64,000 bases of DNA from Salinisphaeraceae bacterium (lineage in GTDB: Bacteria; Pseudomonadota; Gammaproteobacteria; Nevskiales; Salinisphaeraceae). Below the pieces are notes generated by a model. It was not told the DNA's origin and ran no database searches. It saw nothing but the letters and a program-made list of their open reading frames with translations. The DNA lies in NCBI GenBank assembly GCA_002683405.1, contig NYTH01000054.1:91752-155751 (forward strand), read 5' to 3'. Both the position numbers and the translations under genes were made by a program. This document shows positions 1-11,126 of this stretch, one piece after another (positions within the stretch are counted from its first letter, which is position 1; every line of letters begins with the position of its first letter).

Positions 1-128
1 GTGGCGGTACCGACGATGGTGGCGCCGGCCCGGCCCAGCGCGTCGGCAATCGCCGCGCCAATGCCGCGCGAGGCGCCGGTTACCACGGCCACCTGGCCGT
101 CCAGTGCCCTGTTGTTCAGATCACTCAT
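1..128 (-). CDS. fabG: 3-oxoacyl-ACP reductase FabG, N-terminal fragment
   Basis: Only the first 42 codons lie in the window; the gene runs off the left edge. The translation begins [20 protein letters not shown] and continues into the glycine-rich TGASRGIG loop of short-chain dehydrogenases, which binds NADPH. Its ATG overlaps the fabD stop codon (ATGA), so the two are translationally coupled. In fatty-acid synthesis FabG reduces 3-oxoacyl-ACP, and fabD-fabG adjacency is standard in Gammaproteobacteria. The identity rests on the short motif and on context. Confidence 0.88.
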   Translation of the reverse strand, partial: MSDLNNRALDGQVAVVTGASRGIGAAIADALGRAGATIVGTA

Positions 129-1063
129 TTATCGAACTCGCTCAGCGCGGCCCGCAGGCCGTCGGGATCATTCAGAGGCAGCGCCTTGGCTTCCTTGTCA
201 ATACGCTTGATCAGGCCGCACAGCACCTTGCCCGGTCCGCATTCGGCCATGATATCGATGCCGCGCGCGCGTATGGCGCGTACTGTTTCCACCCACTGCA
301 CCGGATTATCCAGCTGGGCCACCAGCGCCTTGCGAATGCCGTCCACGTCGGGCCTGTCGCGAGCGTCAAGATTGTGGAGCACGGGTATCTGCGGTTCGCG
401 CAGCGGAATTTCGCTCAGGTGCGACGCCAGCCGCTGCCCGGCCGGGCGCATCAGCGCGCAGTGTGACGGCACGCTCACCGCCAGCGGCTTGACCATGCGC
501 GCGCCCTGCTCTTTTGCCAGCGCTGCCGCGCGGTCCACGGCGGCCTTGCTGCCGGCAATGACGACCTGCCCGGGCGCGTTGAAGTTGGCCGGGGAGACGA
601 TCTCGCCTTCGGCGGCCTCCTCGCAGACGCTGGCCACCGCCTGATCGCCCAGACCGATAATGGCCGCCATGCCGCCGGTGCCGGCCGGCACCGCCGCCTG
701 CATGGCCTGTCCGCGCAGTTCGGTCAGGCGCAGCGCGTCGCCGAAATTCAGCGCCCCGCCGCAGACCAGCGCGGTGTACTCGCCCAGGCTGTGGCCGGCC
801 AGCAGGGTCGGACGCGGGCCGCCGCGGGCTTCCCACACGCGCCACACGGCCACGCCAGCTGCCACCAGCGCCGGCTGGGTGCGCTCCGTGCGGTCCAGAT
901 CCTCGTTGGGGCCATTACGGACCAGTTCGAGCAGGTCGTAGCCGAGCACTTCGCCGGCTTCGGCGAAAGTCTCGTTCACGGCGGGATATTTTTCGGCGAG
1001 CTGGCCGAGCATCCCGACCGATTGCGAACCCTGGCCCGGGAACAGCATGGCGAAGCCTGGCAT
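125..1063 (-). CDS. fabD: Malonyl-CoA:ACP transacylase FabD
   Basis: This 312-residue protein moves malonyl groups from CoA to acyl carrier protein and so supplies the extender unit for fatty-acid synthesis in the cytosol. It starts [15 protein letters not shown], the family N-terminus. The nucleophile is Ser92 in AGHSLGEY and the catalytic histidine is His201 in VPSHCALM, the same numbers as in E. coli FabD. An upstream in-frame extension exists but has no homology to the family, so the start at 1063 is preferred. It overlaps fabG by four bases. The neighbour on the other side is divergent nudJ, so the usual upstream fabH is not here and fabD seems to lead its transcript. Confidence 0.97.
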   Translation of the reverse strand: MPGFAMLFPGQGSQSVGMLGQLAEKYPAVNETFAEAGEVLGYDLLELVRNGPNEDLDRTERTQPALVAAGVAVWRVWEARGGPRPTLLAGHSLGEYTALVCGGALNFGDALRLTELRGQAMQAAVPAGTGGMAAIIGLGDQAVASVCEEAAEGEIVSPANFNAPGQVVIAGSKAAVDRAAALAKEQGARMVKPLAVSVPSHCALMRPAGQRLASHLSEIPLREPQIPVLHNLDARDRPDVDGIRKALVAQLDNPVQWVETVRAIRARGIDIMAECGPGKVLCGLIKRIDKEAKALPLNDPDGLRAALSEFDK

Positions 1064-1252
1064 TGAATCGTCCCTTTGCGCGCTTGGTGCTGGTGTATCT
1101 GCTGTGATGGCCCGGTGGCGCGGCTGCACGTGACATAGCCGCCCGGCCCGAATTGGCGGCACATCATACGCACAGCGCCGGCTCGTGACTATGTGCTGAC
1201 AAGCCTTTGCTACCATTTGCGGCCGCCATCCACCCGCAGACCCCCAACTTAC

Positions 1253-1708
1253 GTGGTGACACCCGAACTGACCGTAGCCGCCATCGCCGAGCGCGACGGC
1301 CAATTCCTCGTCATAGAGGAATGGGTGAAGGGCAGGCTGTGCTTCAACCAGCCCGCCGGTCACCTGGAACCCGGTGAAACGCTGCCGGACGCGGTGGTGC
1401 GCGAAACGCTGGAGGAAAGCGGCTACAGATTCCGGCCGGAAGCCATCGTGGGCAGCTATCTGTGGCAGTCCAGCCGCACCGGCGATCTGATCATGCGCGT
1501 GGTGTTCTGCGGGCGCTGCGAGGACAGCCCCGCGCGTCAGACATTGGACGACGGCATCGTGGCGGCGCACTGGATGACACTCGAGGACATCAAGGCCCTG
1601 GGCGAACAACTCCGCAGTCCGCTGGTGGTCAAGGCGCTGGCGGACTATCAGGCCGGCCGGCGGTTGCCTCTGGATGCCGTCACCTGGATGCCAAACAGAG
1701 TCGCATGA
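1253..1708 (+). CDS. nudJ: Nudix hydrolase NudJ-like (phosphatase)
   Basis: This Nudix pyrophosphohydrolase resembles E. coli NudJ, which acts on thiamine pyrophosphate, HMP-PP and nucleoside di/triphosphates. The Nudix box is GHLEPGETLPDAVVRETLEE, preceded by CFNQPAGH as in NudJ, and the C-terminal LRSPLVVKAL segment also matches. No good Shine-Dalgarno sequence is visible. The start is taken at tandem GTG codons (1253 or 1256) because NudJ proteins begin just before this TVAAIA-type strand; an ATG at 1193 would add 20 non-homologous residues. The gene overlaps mnmA by ATGA, and nudJ-mnmA-hflD repeats the E. coli order. Confidence 0.9.
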   Translation: MVTPELTVAAIAERDGQFLVIEEWVKGRLCFNQPAGHLEPGETLPDAVVRETLEESGYRFRPEAIVGSYLWQSSRTGDLIMRVVFCGRCEDSPARQTLDDGIVAAHWMTLEDIKALGEQLRSPLVVKALADYQAGRRLPLDAVTWMPNRVA

Positions 1709-2835
1709 GCCGCGGGCGCATCATCGTGGGTATGTCCGGCGGGGTCGATTCCTCCGTTGCGGCGCTGCGTCTGCGCGATGCCGGGCACGAAGTGGAAGGC
1801 CTGTTCATGTTCAACTGGGGCGAGGACGAAGCCGGTCGCTGCCAGGCGGCCGAAGACTACGAGGACGCCCGCGCCGTGGCCGAGCTGATCGGCATTCCCC
1901 TGCATCGGGCGGACTTTTCCTCCGACTACAAGCAGGGCGTATTCCAGCACTTCCTGACGGCCTATCAGGCCGGCCGCACGCCCAATCCCGACGTGCTGTG
2001 CAACCGCGAAATCAAGTTCAACGTGTTTCTCAACCACGCGCAGCGGCTGGGCGCGGCCCGTATTGCCACCGGTCACTATGCCCGCACGCGGCCGGTCGGC
2101 GACCGGCAGTGGCTGCTGCGCGGCGTGGACGACAGCAAGGACCAGTCCTATTTTCTGGCGGCCGTGCCCGAAGCCGCGCTGGCGCGCAGCCTCTTTCCGC
2201 TGGGCGACATGGCCAAGACCGACGTGCGCGAGCGAGCCCGCAGCGCCGGCCTGCCGGTCTTCGACAAACCGGACAGCACCGGCGTGTGCTTCATTGGCGA
2301 ACGCGATTTCGCCGGCTTTCTCGGCGAGTATCTCAGCGGCCGCCCCGGCCCCGTTCGCGTGGCGGACGACGGCCCGCTGTTCGGCGCTGTCGTGGGCGAG
2401 CATCGCGGGCTGATCTACCACACGCTGGGTCAGCGGCGCGGCCTGGGGCTGGGCGGCGTGCGCGGCGCGGACGAATCGCCTTGGTACGTGGTTCAGAAAA
2501 CGCTGTCGTCGCAAACACTCTGGGTGAGCCAGGACGCGACTCATCCTGCGTTGATGAGCCGGAAGGTCGAGGGCATTACGCCCCACTGGATCGGCGAGCC
2601 GCCCGATGAGGGGCGTGAGTACGGCGCGCAGCTGCGCTACCGCCAGGCCAGCCAGCCCTGTCGGGTGCTGCGTTGTGACACCGAGCGCGTGACGCTGGCG
2701 TTCAGCCACCCGCAGCGCGCGGCCACGCCGGGCCAGTACGCCGTGGTTTATGATGGCGAGCGCTGCCTCGGCGCGGCCGAAATTGCGGCCACCGACGCCC
2801 CCGTCATTTCCGCAGATAAAGCCCAGACCGCATGA
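1705..2835 (+). CDS. mnmA: tRNA-specific 2-thiouridylase MnmA
   Basis: MnmA (376 residues) thiolates uridine 34 in the wobble position of Lys, Glu and Gln tRNAs, using ATP and a persulfide relayed by the Tus proteins. The PP-loop SGGVDSS at residues 11-17 binds ATP. The two catalytic cysteines are Cys99 (NPDVLCNREIKF) and Cys195 (DSTGVCFIGER). The GHYAR, KDQSYFL and LGQRRGLG motifs are all present and the length is normal. The ATG overlaps the nudJ stop and the stop overlaps the hflD ATG, giving a tightly coupled three-gene unit. Confidence 0.98.
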   Translation: MSRGRIIVGMSGGVDSSVAALRLRDAGHEVEGLFMFNWGEDEAGRCQAAEDYEDARAVAELIGIPLHRADFSSDYKQGVFQHFLTAYQAGRTPNPDVLCNREIKFNVFLNHAQRLGAARIATGHYARTRPVGDRQWLLRGVDDSKDQSYFLAAVPEAALARSLFPLGDMAKTDVRERARSAGLPVFDKPDSTGVCFIGERDFAGFLGEYLSGRPGPVRVADDGPLFGAVVGEHRGLIYHTLGQRRGLGLGGVRGADESPWYVVQKTLSSQTLWVSQDATHPALMSRKVEGITPHWIGEPPDEGREYGAQLRYRQASQPCRVLRCDTERVTLAFSHPQRAATPGQYAVVYDGERCLGAAEIAATDAPVISADKAQTA

Positions 2836-3485
2836 GTGGACACTCCGCTTCCGATCGCGCCGCCGCACTGGCCGGCGTGGCCCAGTTTGCCGGCTACGCC
2901 CATGACCTGGCGGCCGATGGCAATAACGAGCGCGCCCGCCTGGCTGCGGCCTGCGGCGTGCTGCAGCAGACCAACCCGGACAGCACGCTCGACGTGTTCG
3001 GCGGACCGGCGGGCCTGCTCGACGGCATCGTCTTCATGCGCGCCCAGCTCGAAGGCGGCGAAACCGTGGCGCGCCATGCGCACGTGTCCCGCTACATGGG
3101 CCAGATCATGCGCATCGCCGGTCGTCTGCACAAAAAGCCGGAGTATCTGGAGCGCATCCGCTCGGCCATCGCGCTGACCCAGGGGCGTCCCGCCGAGGAA
3201 GCCTGCGAGACCTTCGACAGCGTCTACCGCGACACCATCAGCCACATTCCGCCGCGCATTATGGTGCAGGGGCACGGCAGCTATCTGGAAAACCCGCATT
3301 TCGCGCAGCAGATCCGCACCCAACTGCTGGCCAGCGTGCGCTGCGCGATTCTGTGGCGGCAGGTGGGCGGGGGCTTCGTTCAGCTTTTGCTGCTGCGCGG
3401 CCGCCTGGGCACGGAGTTGATGCAGCTCGAACGCGAAGCCCGGAACCACGCCCACGCGCGTCGGGATTCCGAGGCCGGGGAGTAG
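2832..3485 (+). CDS. hflD: High-frequency lysogenization protein homologue HflD
   Basis: This 217-residue, mostly helical protein matches HflD in length and in the conserved stretches GLLDGIVFMRAQL, ISHIPPRIMVQGHGSYL and CAILWRQVGG. In E. coli HflD is a peripheral membrane protein that interacts with phage lambda CII; its housekeeping role is not clear. It follows mnmA with a four-base overlap as in other gammaproteobacteria. The usual next gene, purB, is missing here and a repeat array follows instead. The C-terminus is arginine- and glutamate-rich and poorly conserved. Confidence 0.93.
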   Translation: MSGHSASDRAAALAGVAQFAGYAHDLAADGNNERARLAAACGVLQQTNPDSTLDVFGGPAGLLDGIVFMRAQLEGGETVARHAHVSRYMGQIMRIAGRLHKKPEYLERIRSAIALTQGRPAEEACETFDSVYRDTISHIPPRIMVQGHGSYLENPHFAQQIRTQLLASVRCAILWRQVGGGFVQLLLLRGRLGTELMQLEREARNHAHARRDSEAGE

Positions 3486-3982
3486 CCGCCCGGCCTCGCA
3501 ACGCCGGATTCCGCTGCGCTGCATCCAGCCTACGACGGGTGTGGTTGTAGGCCTGATGAAGCATCGCGGAATCAGGCGAGCCATACGAACCGGCAATGCC
3601 TGTGGCTTGAGGCCTGGGCGGCCGTTCCTGCCGGATTCCGCTGCGCTGCATCCGGCCTACGATGGGTGCGGTTGTAGGCCTGATGAAGCCTCGCGGAATC
3701 AGGCGGAGCCATACGAACCGGCAATGCCTGCGGGTTGAGGCCTGGGCGGCCGTTCCTGCCGGATTCCGCTGCGCTGCATCCGGCCTACGGGTGGCGGTGC
3801 CTGCGCCGATGCGGCCTGATCGGCCGGATTGGGGCCCATGGCGCGGCATCACCGGAGGACTACGGGCTGCGTCAGCAGGGCCGGTTCGTTATAATCGCGC
3901 GCCCCTGGCAACAGGATTGCATGCCAAACGCGTGCCCTGTGGCCCACAAGCAATTTCTGCCCCAAACGCTGGAGTAACCCTG
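3486..3982. repeat. REP/BIME-like tandem array between hflD and acnA
   Basis: This gene-free gap is filled by about 2.25 direct copies of a 127-129 bp unit. Each unit holds a palindromic element reading GCCGGATTCCGCTGCGCTGC followed by ATCCGGCCTACG (3503-3534, 3630-3662, 3759-3789). Between them are inverted, slightly diverged partners of the form GTAGGCCTGATGAAGC followed by ATCGCGGAATCAGGC or CTCGCGGAATCAGGC (near 3547 and 3674). Alternating inverted REPs are the layout of BIMEs. The leader of acnA takes up the last 200 bases. Confidence 0.85.
3890..3895 (+). promoter_or_regulatory. Possible -10 box of the acnA promoter
   Basis: A perfect TATAAT lies 88 bases before the acnA ATG in otherwise GC-rich DNA. 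No convincing -35 hexamer is seen 16-18 bases upstream, so this is a weak prediction. Confidence 0.4.
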
Positions 3983-6709
<2,727 letters not shown>

Positions 6710-6742
6710 TCGCCGCCTGGCCTGATTGAACGGGCCGCGAAG

Positions 6743-6770
6743 AAAACCCCGCTCCGGCGGGGTTTTTTTT
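6743..6770 (+). terminator. Rho-independent terminator after acnA
   Basis: The ten-base stem AAAACCCCGC / GCGGGGTTTT closes a four-base loop and runs straight into a tract of eight T residues, 34 bases after the acnA stop codon. Confidence 0.93.
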
Positions 6771-6908
6771 GTCCTGTCCGGCAGCCGACCAGCCGCGCGC
6801 CTCAAGACAGCCCGCGCATTCGCCGTTATCCTTTGAGCAGACAGCCCGGCCTGCGACCCGCCCGGGCGATACAAGCAAAACAGCCGCAGCAGCGGCGCGG
6901 AGGAGAGC

Positions 6909-9398
6909 ATGGTCCGTTTCATTCCCAACGCCGGTGCGCTGGCAATGCTGTGTCTTTGCCTTGCGGCCTGCGGCGGTGGCGGGTCAAGCGGCGACAGCGC
7001 CGTGCTGCCGGGCCCGGGCACACCGGACGGCGACCCGGCGCCGTTCAGCGCGGAAATTCGCACCACGTCCTTCGGCATTCCGCATATCCAGGCCGACAAT
7101 TACGGCGGCCTGGGCTACGGCCTGGGTTACGTGCAGGCGCGCGACAATCTGTGCGTGCTGGCCGAAGAATTCCTGACCATCCGCGGCCAGCGCGCCGAAT
7201 TCTTCGGCCGCGATGGTGGCTATGAAATCCCCGCCAACGGCTCGTTTGCCAGCAACGTGAACTCGGATTTCTTCTGGCGGTTTATCGTCACCGGCCAGAA
7301 CCTGCAGTCGCTGCTGGACAACCTTAGCCCGGAAGCCCGCGAAGCCTCCCGGGGCTACGCCGCCGGTTTCTCTCGCTATGTACAGGAACTGCAGAGCGGC
7401 GAACACGCCGGCCGGCACATGGCCTGTCGAGATGCCGACTGGGTGACGCCCATCACCGAAGCGGACATGTACCGCCGCTATTTCCGGCTCGCCATACTGG
7501 CCAGTTCGTCCGTCCTGCCCACGGAAATTGCCACGGCCGCCCCGCCCGGCCTGGATGATTTGCCCCTGGGCGACGCGCCGCTCGAGTCTCCCGGCCTGAC
7601 CCCGGAAGACCTGCCCTTTGGCGGCGAGCTGCCCATCGGCAGCAACATGTACGCCATTGCCGCCGGCGCCAGCCAGACCGGCCAGTCCATCTCATTCTCC
7701 AACCCGCATTTCCCCTGGGTGGGCAGCGAGCGGCTCTACCAGTTTCACCTGACGCTGCCGGGCGAGCTGGACATCTTCGGTGCGTCGCTGCTGGGCGTGC
7801 CGGCCGCGCTGATCGGCTTCAACGAGAATCTGGCCTGGAGCCATACCGTGTCCACGGCTTTTCGTTTCGGCCTGTACGAGCTCACGCTGAATCCGGTCGA
7901 CCCCACGCAGTATTTTTATGACGGTCAGCTGGTGGACATGGAATCCGAGTCGCTCACCATCGACATTCTCGAAAGCGACGGCAGCGTCAGCCAGGAAACG
8001 CGCACGCTGTACCGCAGCCGCTACGGGCCCATGCTGGAACTGGCCGTGGAAGGCATTCCCGTGCTGCCCTGGACGGTCGGCCGCGCCTACACGCTGCGCG
8101 ACGCCAACGCCGAAAACGACCGGCTGATCGAGCAGTATTTTCAGTGGAACCGCGCTGAATCGCTGCAAGAATTCATTGAACTGCAGGGCAGCGTGCTGGG
8201 CGTACCCTGGGTGAACACCACCGCCACCAGCCCAAGCGGCGACGCCTACTATGCGGACGTCACCGTGGTCCCCAACGTGCCCGACAGCAAGGTACAAAGC
8301 TGCCCGGCCACCGTAGCCCCGGCGCTTGCGCTGCTGATGCCCGGCCTGCCCGTGCTGGACGGCTCCCGCGCCGCCTGCAACTGGGACACCGACCCCGACG
8401 CCCCTGCCCCCGGCATCTTCGGCCCCGGCAACCTGCCCAGCCAGATTCGCCAGGACTACGTGACCAACTGCAACGACAGCTACTGGCTGGGCAACCCGCG
8501 GGAACCGCTCACCGGCTTTGCCCGCATCATCGGCGACGAGCAGACCGAGCGCAGCCTGCGCACCCGCCTGTGCCTGCTGCACGCCGAAGAACGCCTGAGC
8601 GGCGCCGACGCGCAAACCATCGGCAATGTGGTGGATGGCCTGGCCGGCAACACCGGCTTCACGGTCGACAACCTGCAGGATATTGCCCTGGCCAGCCACA
8701 TCTACTCCGCCCGGCTGGCGCGCGACGACGTGGTCAGCAATATCTGCAACAACACCGGCATGGTCCTGTCTTCCAGCGGCCTGGTGGACGCCACGCTGGC
8801 CTGCGAGGTGCTGGCAAACTGGGACCTGGCCAGCAATCTGGACTCCGTGGGCGCCCACCTGTGGCGCGAGTTCTTCACGCGGGCGGACGATACGCTGCTG
8901 GGGCTGTGGCTCACGCCGTTCAACGCCAACGACCCGCTGAACACGCCGCGCGACCTGAACACCGCCAACCTGCAGGTCCAGATGGCGCTGGGCGACGCCA
9001 TCAACCGCCTGAACGAAGTGGGCATTGCGCCAGACACGCCGTTCGGCCAGGTTCAGTACTCCGGCATCCATGGCGCCACCGGCGACAACCGCATCCCCAT
9101 TTTCGGCGACCTGGGCAACCCCACCGGCTCGTTCACCGTCGTCGGGCGCGACCCCATCGACGCCACCGGCCTGCCCGTCGTGCGCGGCAACAGCTATCTG
9201 CACACCGTCACCTGGGACAGCAGCGGCAACCCGCTGGCCGAGGGATTTCTGACCTACTCGCAGTCCACCGACCCGGCCAGTCCGCACTTTCGCGACCAGA
9301 CCGAACGCTACTCGGCAAAGCAGTGGATCAAGTACCCGTTTACCGAGGAAGAGATTCAGGCCGACGAGAATCTGACCGTGGAGCAACTCACGCAATAA
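6909..9398 (+). CDS. Penicillin acylase-family lipoprotein (N-acyl amide hydrolase)
   Basis: This 829-residue protein belongs to the N-terminal-nucleophile amidases that include penicillin G acylase and acyl-homoserine-lactone acylases. It begins with a lipoprotein signal peptide ending in the lipobox LAAC, with Cys21 as the lipid anchor, followed by a GGGG/Ser linker. It therefore acts in the periplasm or on the outer membrane. The family start FGIPHIQADNYGGLGYGLGYVQARD follows. The nucleophile is Ser245 in the motif IGSNMYAI, where autocatalytic cleavage would separate the alpha and beta chains; SNPHFPW and FNENLAWSHT follow as expected. A strong Shine-Dalgarno (GGAGGAG) precedes the ATG. 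The substrate is unknown: fatty-acyl amides or acyl-homoserine lactones are possible. It appears to be a single-gene unit. Confidence 0.9.
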   Translation: MVRFIPNAGALAMLCLCLAACGGGGSSGDSAVLPGPGTPDGDPAPFSAEIRTTSFGIPHIQADNYGGLGYGLGYVQARDNLCVLAEEFLTIRGQRAEFFGRDGGYEIPANGSFASNVNSDFFWRFIVTGQNLQSLLDNLSPEAREASRGYAAGFSRYVQELQSGEHAGRHMACRDADWVTPITEADMYRRYFRLAILASSSVLPTEIATAAPPGLDDLPLGDAPLESPGLTPEDLPFGGELPIGSNMYAIAAGASQTGQSISFSNPHFPWVGSERLYQFHLTLPGELDIFGASLLGVPAALIGFNENLAWSHTVSTAFRFGLYELTLNPVDPTQYFYDGQLVDMESESLTIDILESDGSVSQETRTLYRSRYGPMLELAVEGIPVLPWTVGRAYTLRDANAENDRLIEQYFQWNRAESLQEFIELQGSVLGVPWVNTTATSPSGDAYYADVTVVPNVPDSKVQSCPATVAPALALLMPGLPVLDGSRAACNWDTDPDAPAPGIFGPGNLPSQIRQDYVTNCNDSYWLGNPREPLTGFARIIGDEQTERSLRTRLCLLHAEERLSGADAQTIGNVVDGLAGNTGFTVDNLQDIALASHIYSARLARDDVVSNICNNTGMVLSSSGLVDATLACEVLANWDLASNLDSVGAHLWREFFTRADDTLLGLWLTPFNANDPLNTPRDLNTANLQVQMALGDAINRLNEVGIAPDTPFGQVQYSGIHGATGDNRIPIFGDLGNPTGSFTVVGRDPIDATGLPVVRGNSYLHTVTWDSSGNPLAEGFLTYSQSTDPASPHFRDQTERYSAKQWIKYPFTEEEIQADENLTVEQLTQ

Positions 9399-9493
9399 CC
9401 GGTCAGCAACGGCGCGCCCGGTCCGGTATTGGCATAACCGGCCGGTCGCTGTATAAATAACCACCACCAACGCACCACAGCCGAAACAGCACC

Positions 9494-9895
9494 ATGCAAG
9501 TCCGCCTCACGCTCCTGCCCGGCCAGAACGGCACGCGGCAACTCGCCCGAAAATACGGCGATCGCCTCATCTGCGTGCGCTACCGCTACGACGAAGCCAC
9601 CCGGCGCCGCTACAAGACCATCGAGCTCATCGAATCCACCAGCCCCTGGCCGGCCGACGCCAGCACCCCCCTGCCCGTCGAAAAACCCCGGATGCCTCGA
9701 TCACCGGCCACGGCCCAGCCGGAGGATATACGGCACGACAAGCACCGTATGCTTGTGAATATCGAATTCGATGAAATGGAATTAAGGCAGAAAGCCCAAA
9801 GGGCCGGCGGATTCTGGGTCAAGAAGGAAAAAGCCTGGTCGATACCCTCGACACAGATACCCATTCTCGGGCTTAGCGACCGGGTCAAGAAATGA
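9494..9895 (+). CDS. Conserved-looking hypothetical protein
   Basis: This is a 133-residue basic soluble protein. The N-terminal 50 residues (MQVRLTLLPGQNGTRQLARK, then YGDRLICVRYRYD and TIELIE) form a compact strand-rich block. A proline-rich linker (about 52-80) leads to a C-terminal block with FWVKKEKAWSIP. I recall similar short proteins in other proteobacteria but cannot name a function. Codon use is GC-rich at the start and becomes AT-richer towards the end, at the edge of the cassette island. It precedes the first cassette core site by about 60 bases. Confidence 0.6.
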   Translation: MQVRLTLLPGQNGTRQLARKYGDRLICVRYRYDEATRRRYKTIELIESTSPWPADASTPLPVEKPRMPRSPATAQPEDIRHDKHRMLVNIEFDEMELRQKAQRAGGFWVKKEKAWSIPSTQIPILGLSDRVKK

Positions 9896-9955
9896 TGCGA
9901 TATAGACCTATAAATACCGCATATATAGATTTATATGTATTCTTTCTAATCAGCT

Positions 9956-9962
9956 GTTATGC
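9956..9962 (+). other. Possible left core site of the integron cassette array
   Basis: The heptamer GTTATGC fits the form seen at the R' site of the third attC downstream. It sits exactly before the first cassette gene, where an attI or earlier attC would recombine. No matching R'' partner is seen upstream in the AT-rich stretch 9900-9955, so this may be the remnant of an attI or a deleted cassette. Confidence 0.4.
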
Positions 9963-9981
9963 ATCATTGAGCTAAATCTCC

Positions 9982-10446
9982 ATGCTTACGGTAAGTTCAT
10001 ACATTTCTATTAGCGCAATTGCCGGAGGCCTTTTGCTATTTGTTGCGGGTTTGATCGCAGCGGTATTTCTGCCTCATCGCTGTGCGCCCTTGGTACGAAA
10101 CCGTCCAGAGCAATTGGCTATCGGCTTCTCTATACTGCTGGCTTGTATTGGCAGCTTCCTTTTATTCGTCATCCCTGCATATTCTGGTTCTTCTGGAAGC
10201 AGAACTTTCATTGAGGTCAATGGGCCAAGCGTCATTCCACTATTTACTATTCCAGTGCTCTTTGCCTTCGTGCCCCTTGTTTTCTGGCGTGTTCGTGTTC
10301 GTGCTGCCATTGAGGGCTTGTGCGCTTTTTTGCTTGGTGGGCAAGCTGCAATTGGCATGTCAGGCTATGGTTTATTCTTTGGTCCAAGCGGCGCCGCTAT
10401 GGTCGTTGCGGGCATTCTCGCAATGAGGACAAAAAATGCCGCATAA
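9982..10446 (+). CDS. Cassette-encoded membrane protein, unknown function
   Basis: This 154-residue protein has about four hydrophobic helices (residues 8-30, 46-65, 82-102 and 110-145) with short loops, so it should lie in the inner membrane. I do not recognise the family. It is the first gene of the cassette array. Its stop codon lies inside the R'' half-site of the first attC, the usual position in integron cassettes, and its GC content is clearly lower than that of the flanking core genes. There is no obvious Shine-Dalgarno sequence. Confidence 0.7.
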   Translation: MLTVSSYISISAIAGGLLLFVAGLIAAVFLPHRCAPLVRNRPEQLAIGFSILLACIGSFLLFVIPAYSGSSGSRTFIEVNGPSVIPLFTIPVLFAFVPLVFWRVRVRAAIEGLCAFLLGGQAAIGMSGYGLFFGPSGAAMVVAGILAMRTKNAA

Positions 10447-10515
10447 CAAATCGCTGGAGCGGGACGTTTTACCGCGCTGCGCGCGGCAAAACGCCCCTCA
10501 GCTCAGGCGTTAGGC
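10441..10515 (+). other. attC recombination site 1 (75 bp)
   Basis: The site starts with R'' GCATAAC (10441-10447) and ends with R' GTTAGGC (10509-10515). The interior is a near-perfect hairpin: the arm at 10461-10477 pairs with 10481-10497 around a three-base loop with two mismatches. The outer boxes CGCTGGAGC and GCTCAGGCG also pair imperfectly. This is the fold recognised by integron integrases. Confidence 0.88.
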
Positions 10516-10524
10516 GATCTAAGT

Positions 10525-10992
10525 ATGGAGCATCTAAATTCTTCGATAACTCCGCTTTCGATTTATCATGGAGTGCCTAAAGGTTGGTCCAAAAAAGAAA
10601 TTCTGGATAAATACAGATTACTGGGCGGCAAAGGAGATATCGAACCAGAGGAGGCGACTGAACCCGGCGCTCCTTCTTGGCTACCAGATAGGTACAATTG
10701 GCTCCAATATAGAGCTACTCTATATGAAATTGCCGGTGGCTTAAAAGTATCTGACGAAGCTTGTATTGAAATCGCCATACAGTATATAGAGTTCAATTAT
10801 TTTGGTTCATATTCGGGCTTTATTAGAGAACGCTTTGCACGTCTTCTAAAGGGAAAAAATATAAGCTACGAGCAAGCTGTAAGATTAAAGCACCACTTTC
10901 AAAAGTTGCGTAGTAATAATCTATTTTTACAAGAATTTAAAGAATACAAAAAACTAGAAAGCAGTATTAAAGCGGAGTGGCCAAATGCCTAA
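10525..10992 (+). CDS. Cassette-encoded protein, unknown function
   Basis: This is a 155-residue, charged, soluble and mainly helical protein. It contains a tryptophan/tyrosine-rich central stretch (SWLPDRYNWLQYRATLYEIA) and a lysine-rich C-terminal part. I recognise no family and see no catalytic motif. The coding DNA is strongly AT-rich compared with the chromosome (many TAT, AAA, TTA and ATA codons), so it was acquired from elsewhere. The ATG lies ten bases after attC1, and the stop codon lies inside the R'' half-site of attC2, the normal architecture of a one-gene integron cassette. Confidence 0.72.
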   Translation: MEHLNSSITPLSIYHGVPKGWSKKEILDKYRLLGGKGDIEPEEATEPGAPSWLPDRYNWLQYRATLYEIAGGLKVSDEACIEIAIQYIEFNYFGSYSGFIRERFARLLKGKNISYEQAVRLKHHFQKLRSNNLFLQEFKEYKKLESSIKAEWPNA

Positions 10993-11103
10993 CAAACGCT
11001 TCCAGCCTGACGCCAAAACTTTCGCGTTTTTGTGTCACTCGCTTCGCTCAAACATTAACACAAAAGCACTCCAGCTTTGGCGCAGCTGAAGCGGGCGTTA
11101 GGC
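10987..11103 (+). other. attC recombination site 2 (117 bp)
   Basis: R'' GCCTAAC (10987-10993) and R' GTTAGGC (11097-11103) are exact complements. The next bases, CGCTTCCAGC on the left and GCTGAAGCG on the right, pair with a bulge, followed by CGCCAAA pairing with TTTGGCG. The long variable middle resembles the VCR-type sites of Vibrio superintegrons in size. Confidence 0.9.
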
Positions 11104-11126
11104 CTTAATTATCGATCACGGTCATC

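Noticed and set aside
9494..9895. Possible integron integrase or transposase at the left edge of the cassette island
   Set aside because: The 133-residue protein has no tyrosine-recombinase (R-H-R-Y) or DDE motif, so it is left as a hypothetical protein.
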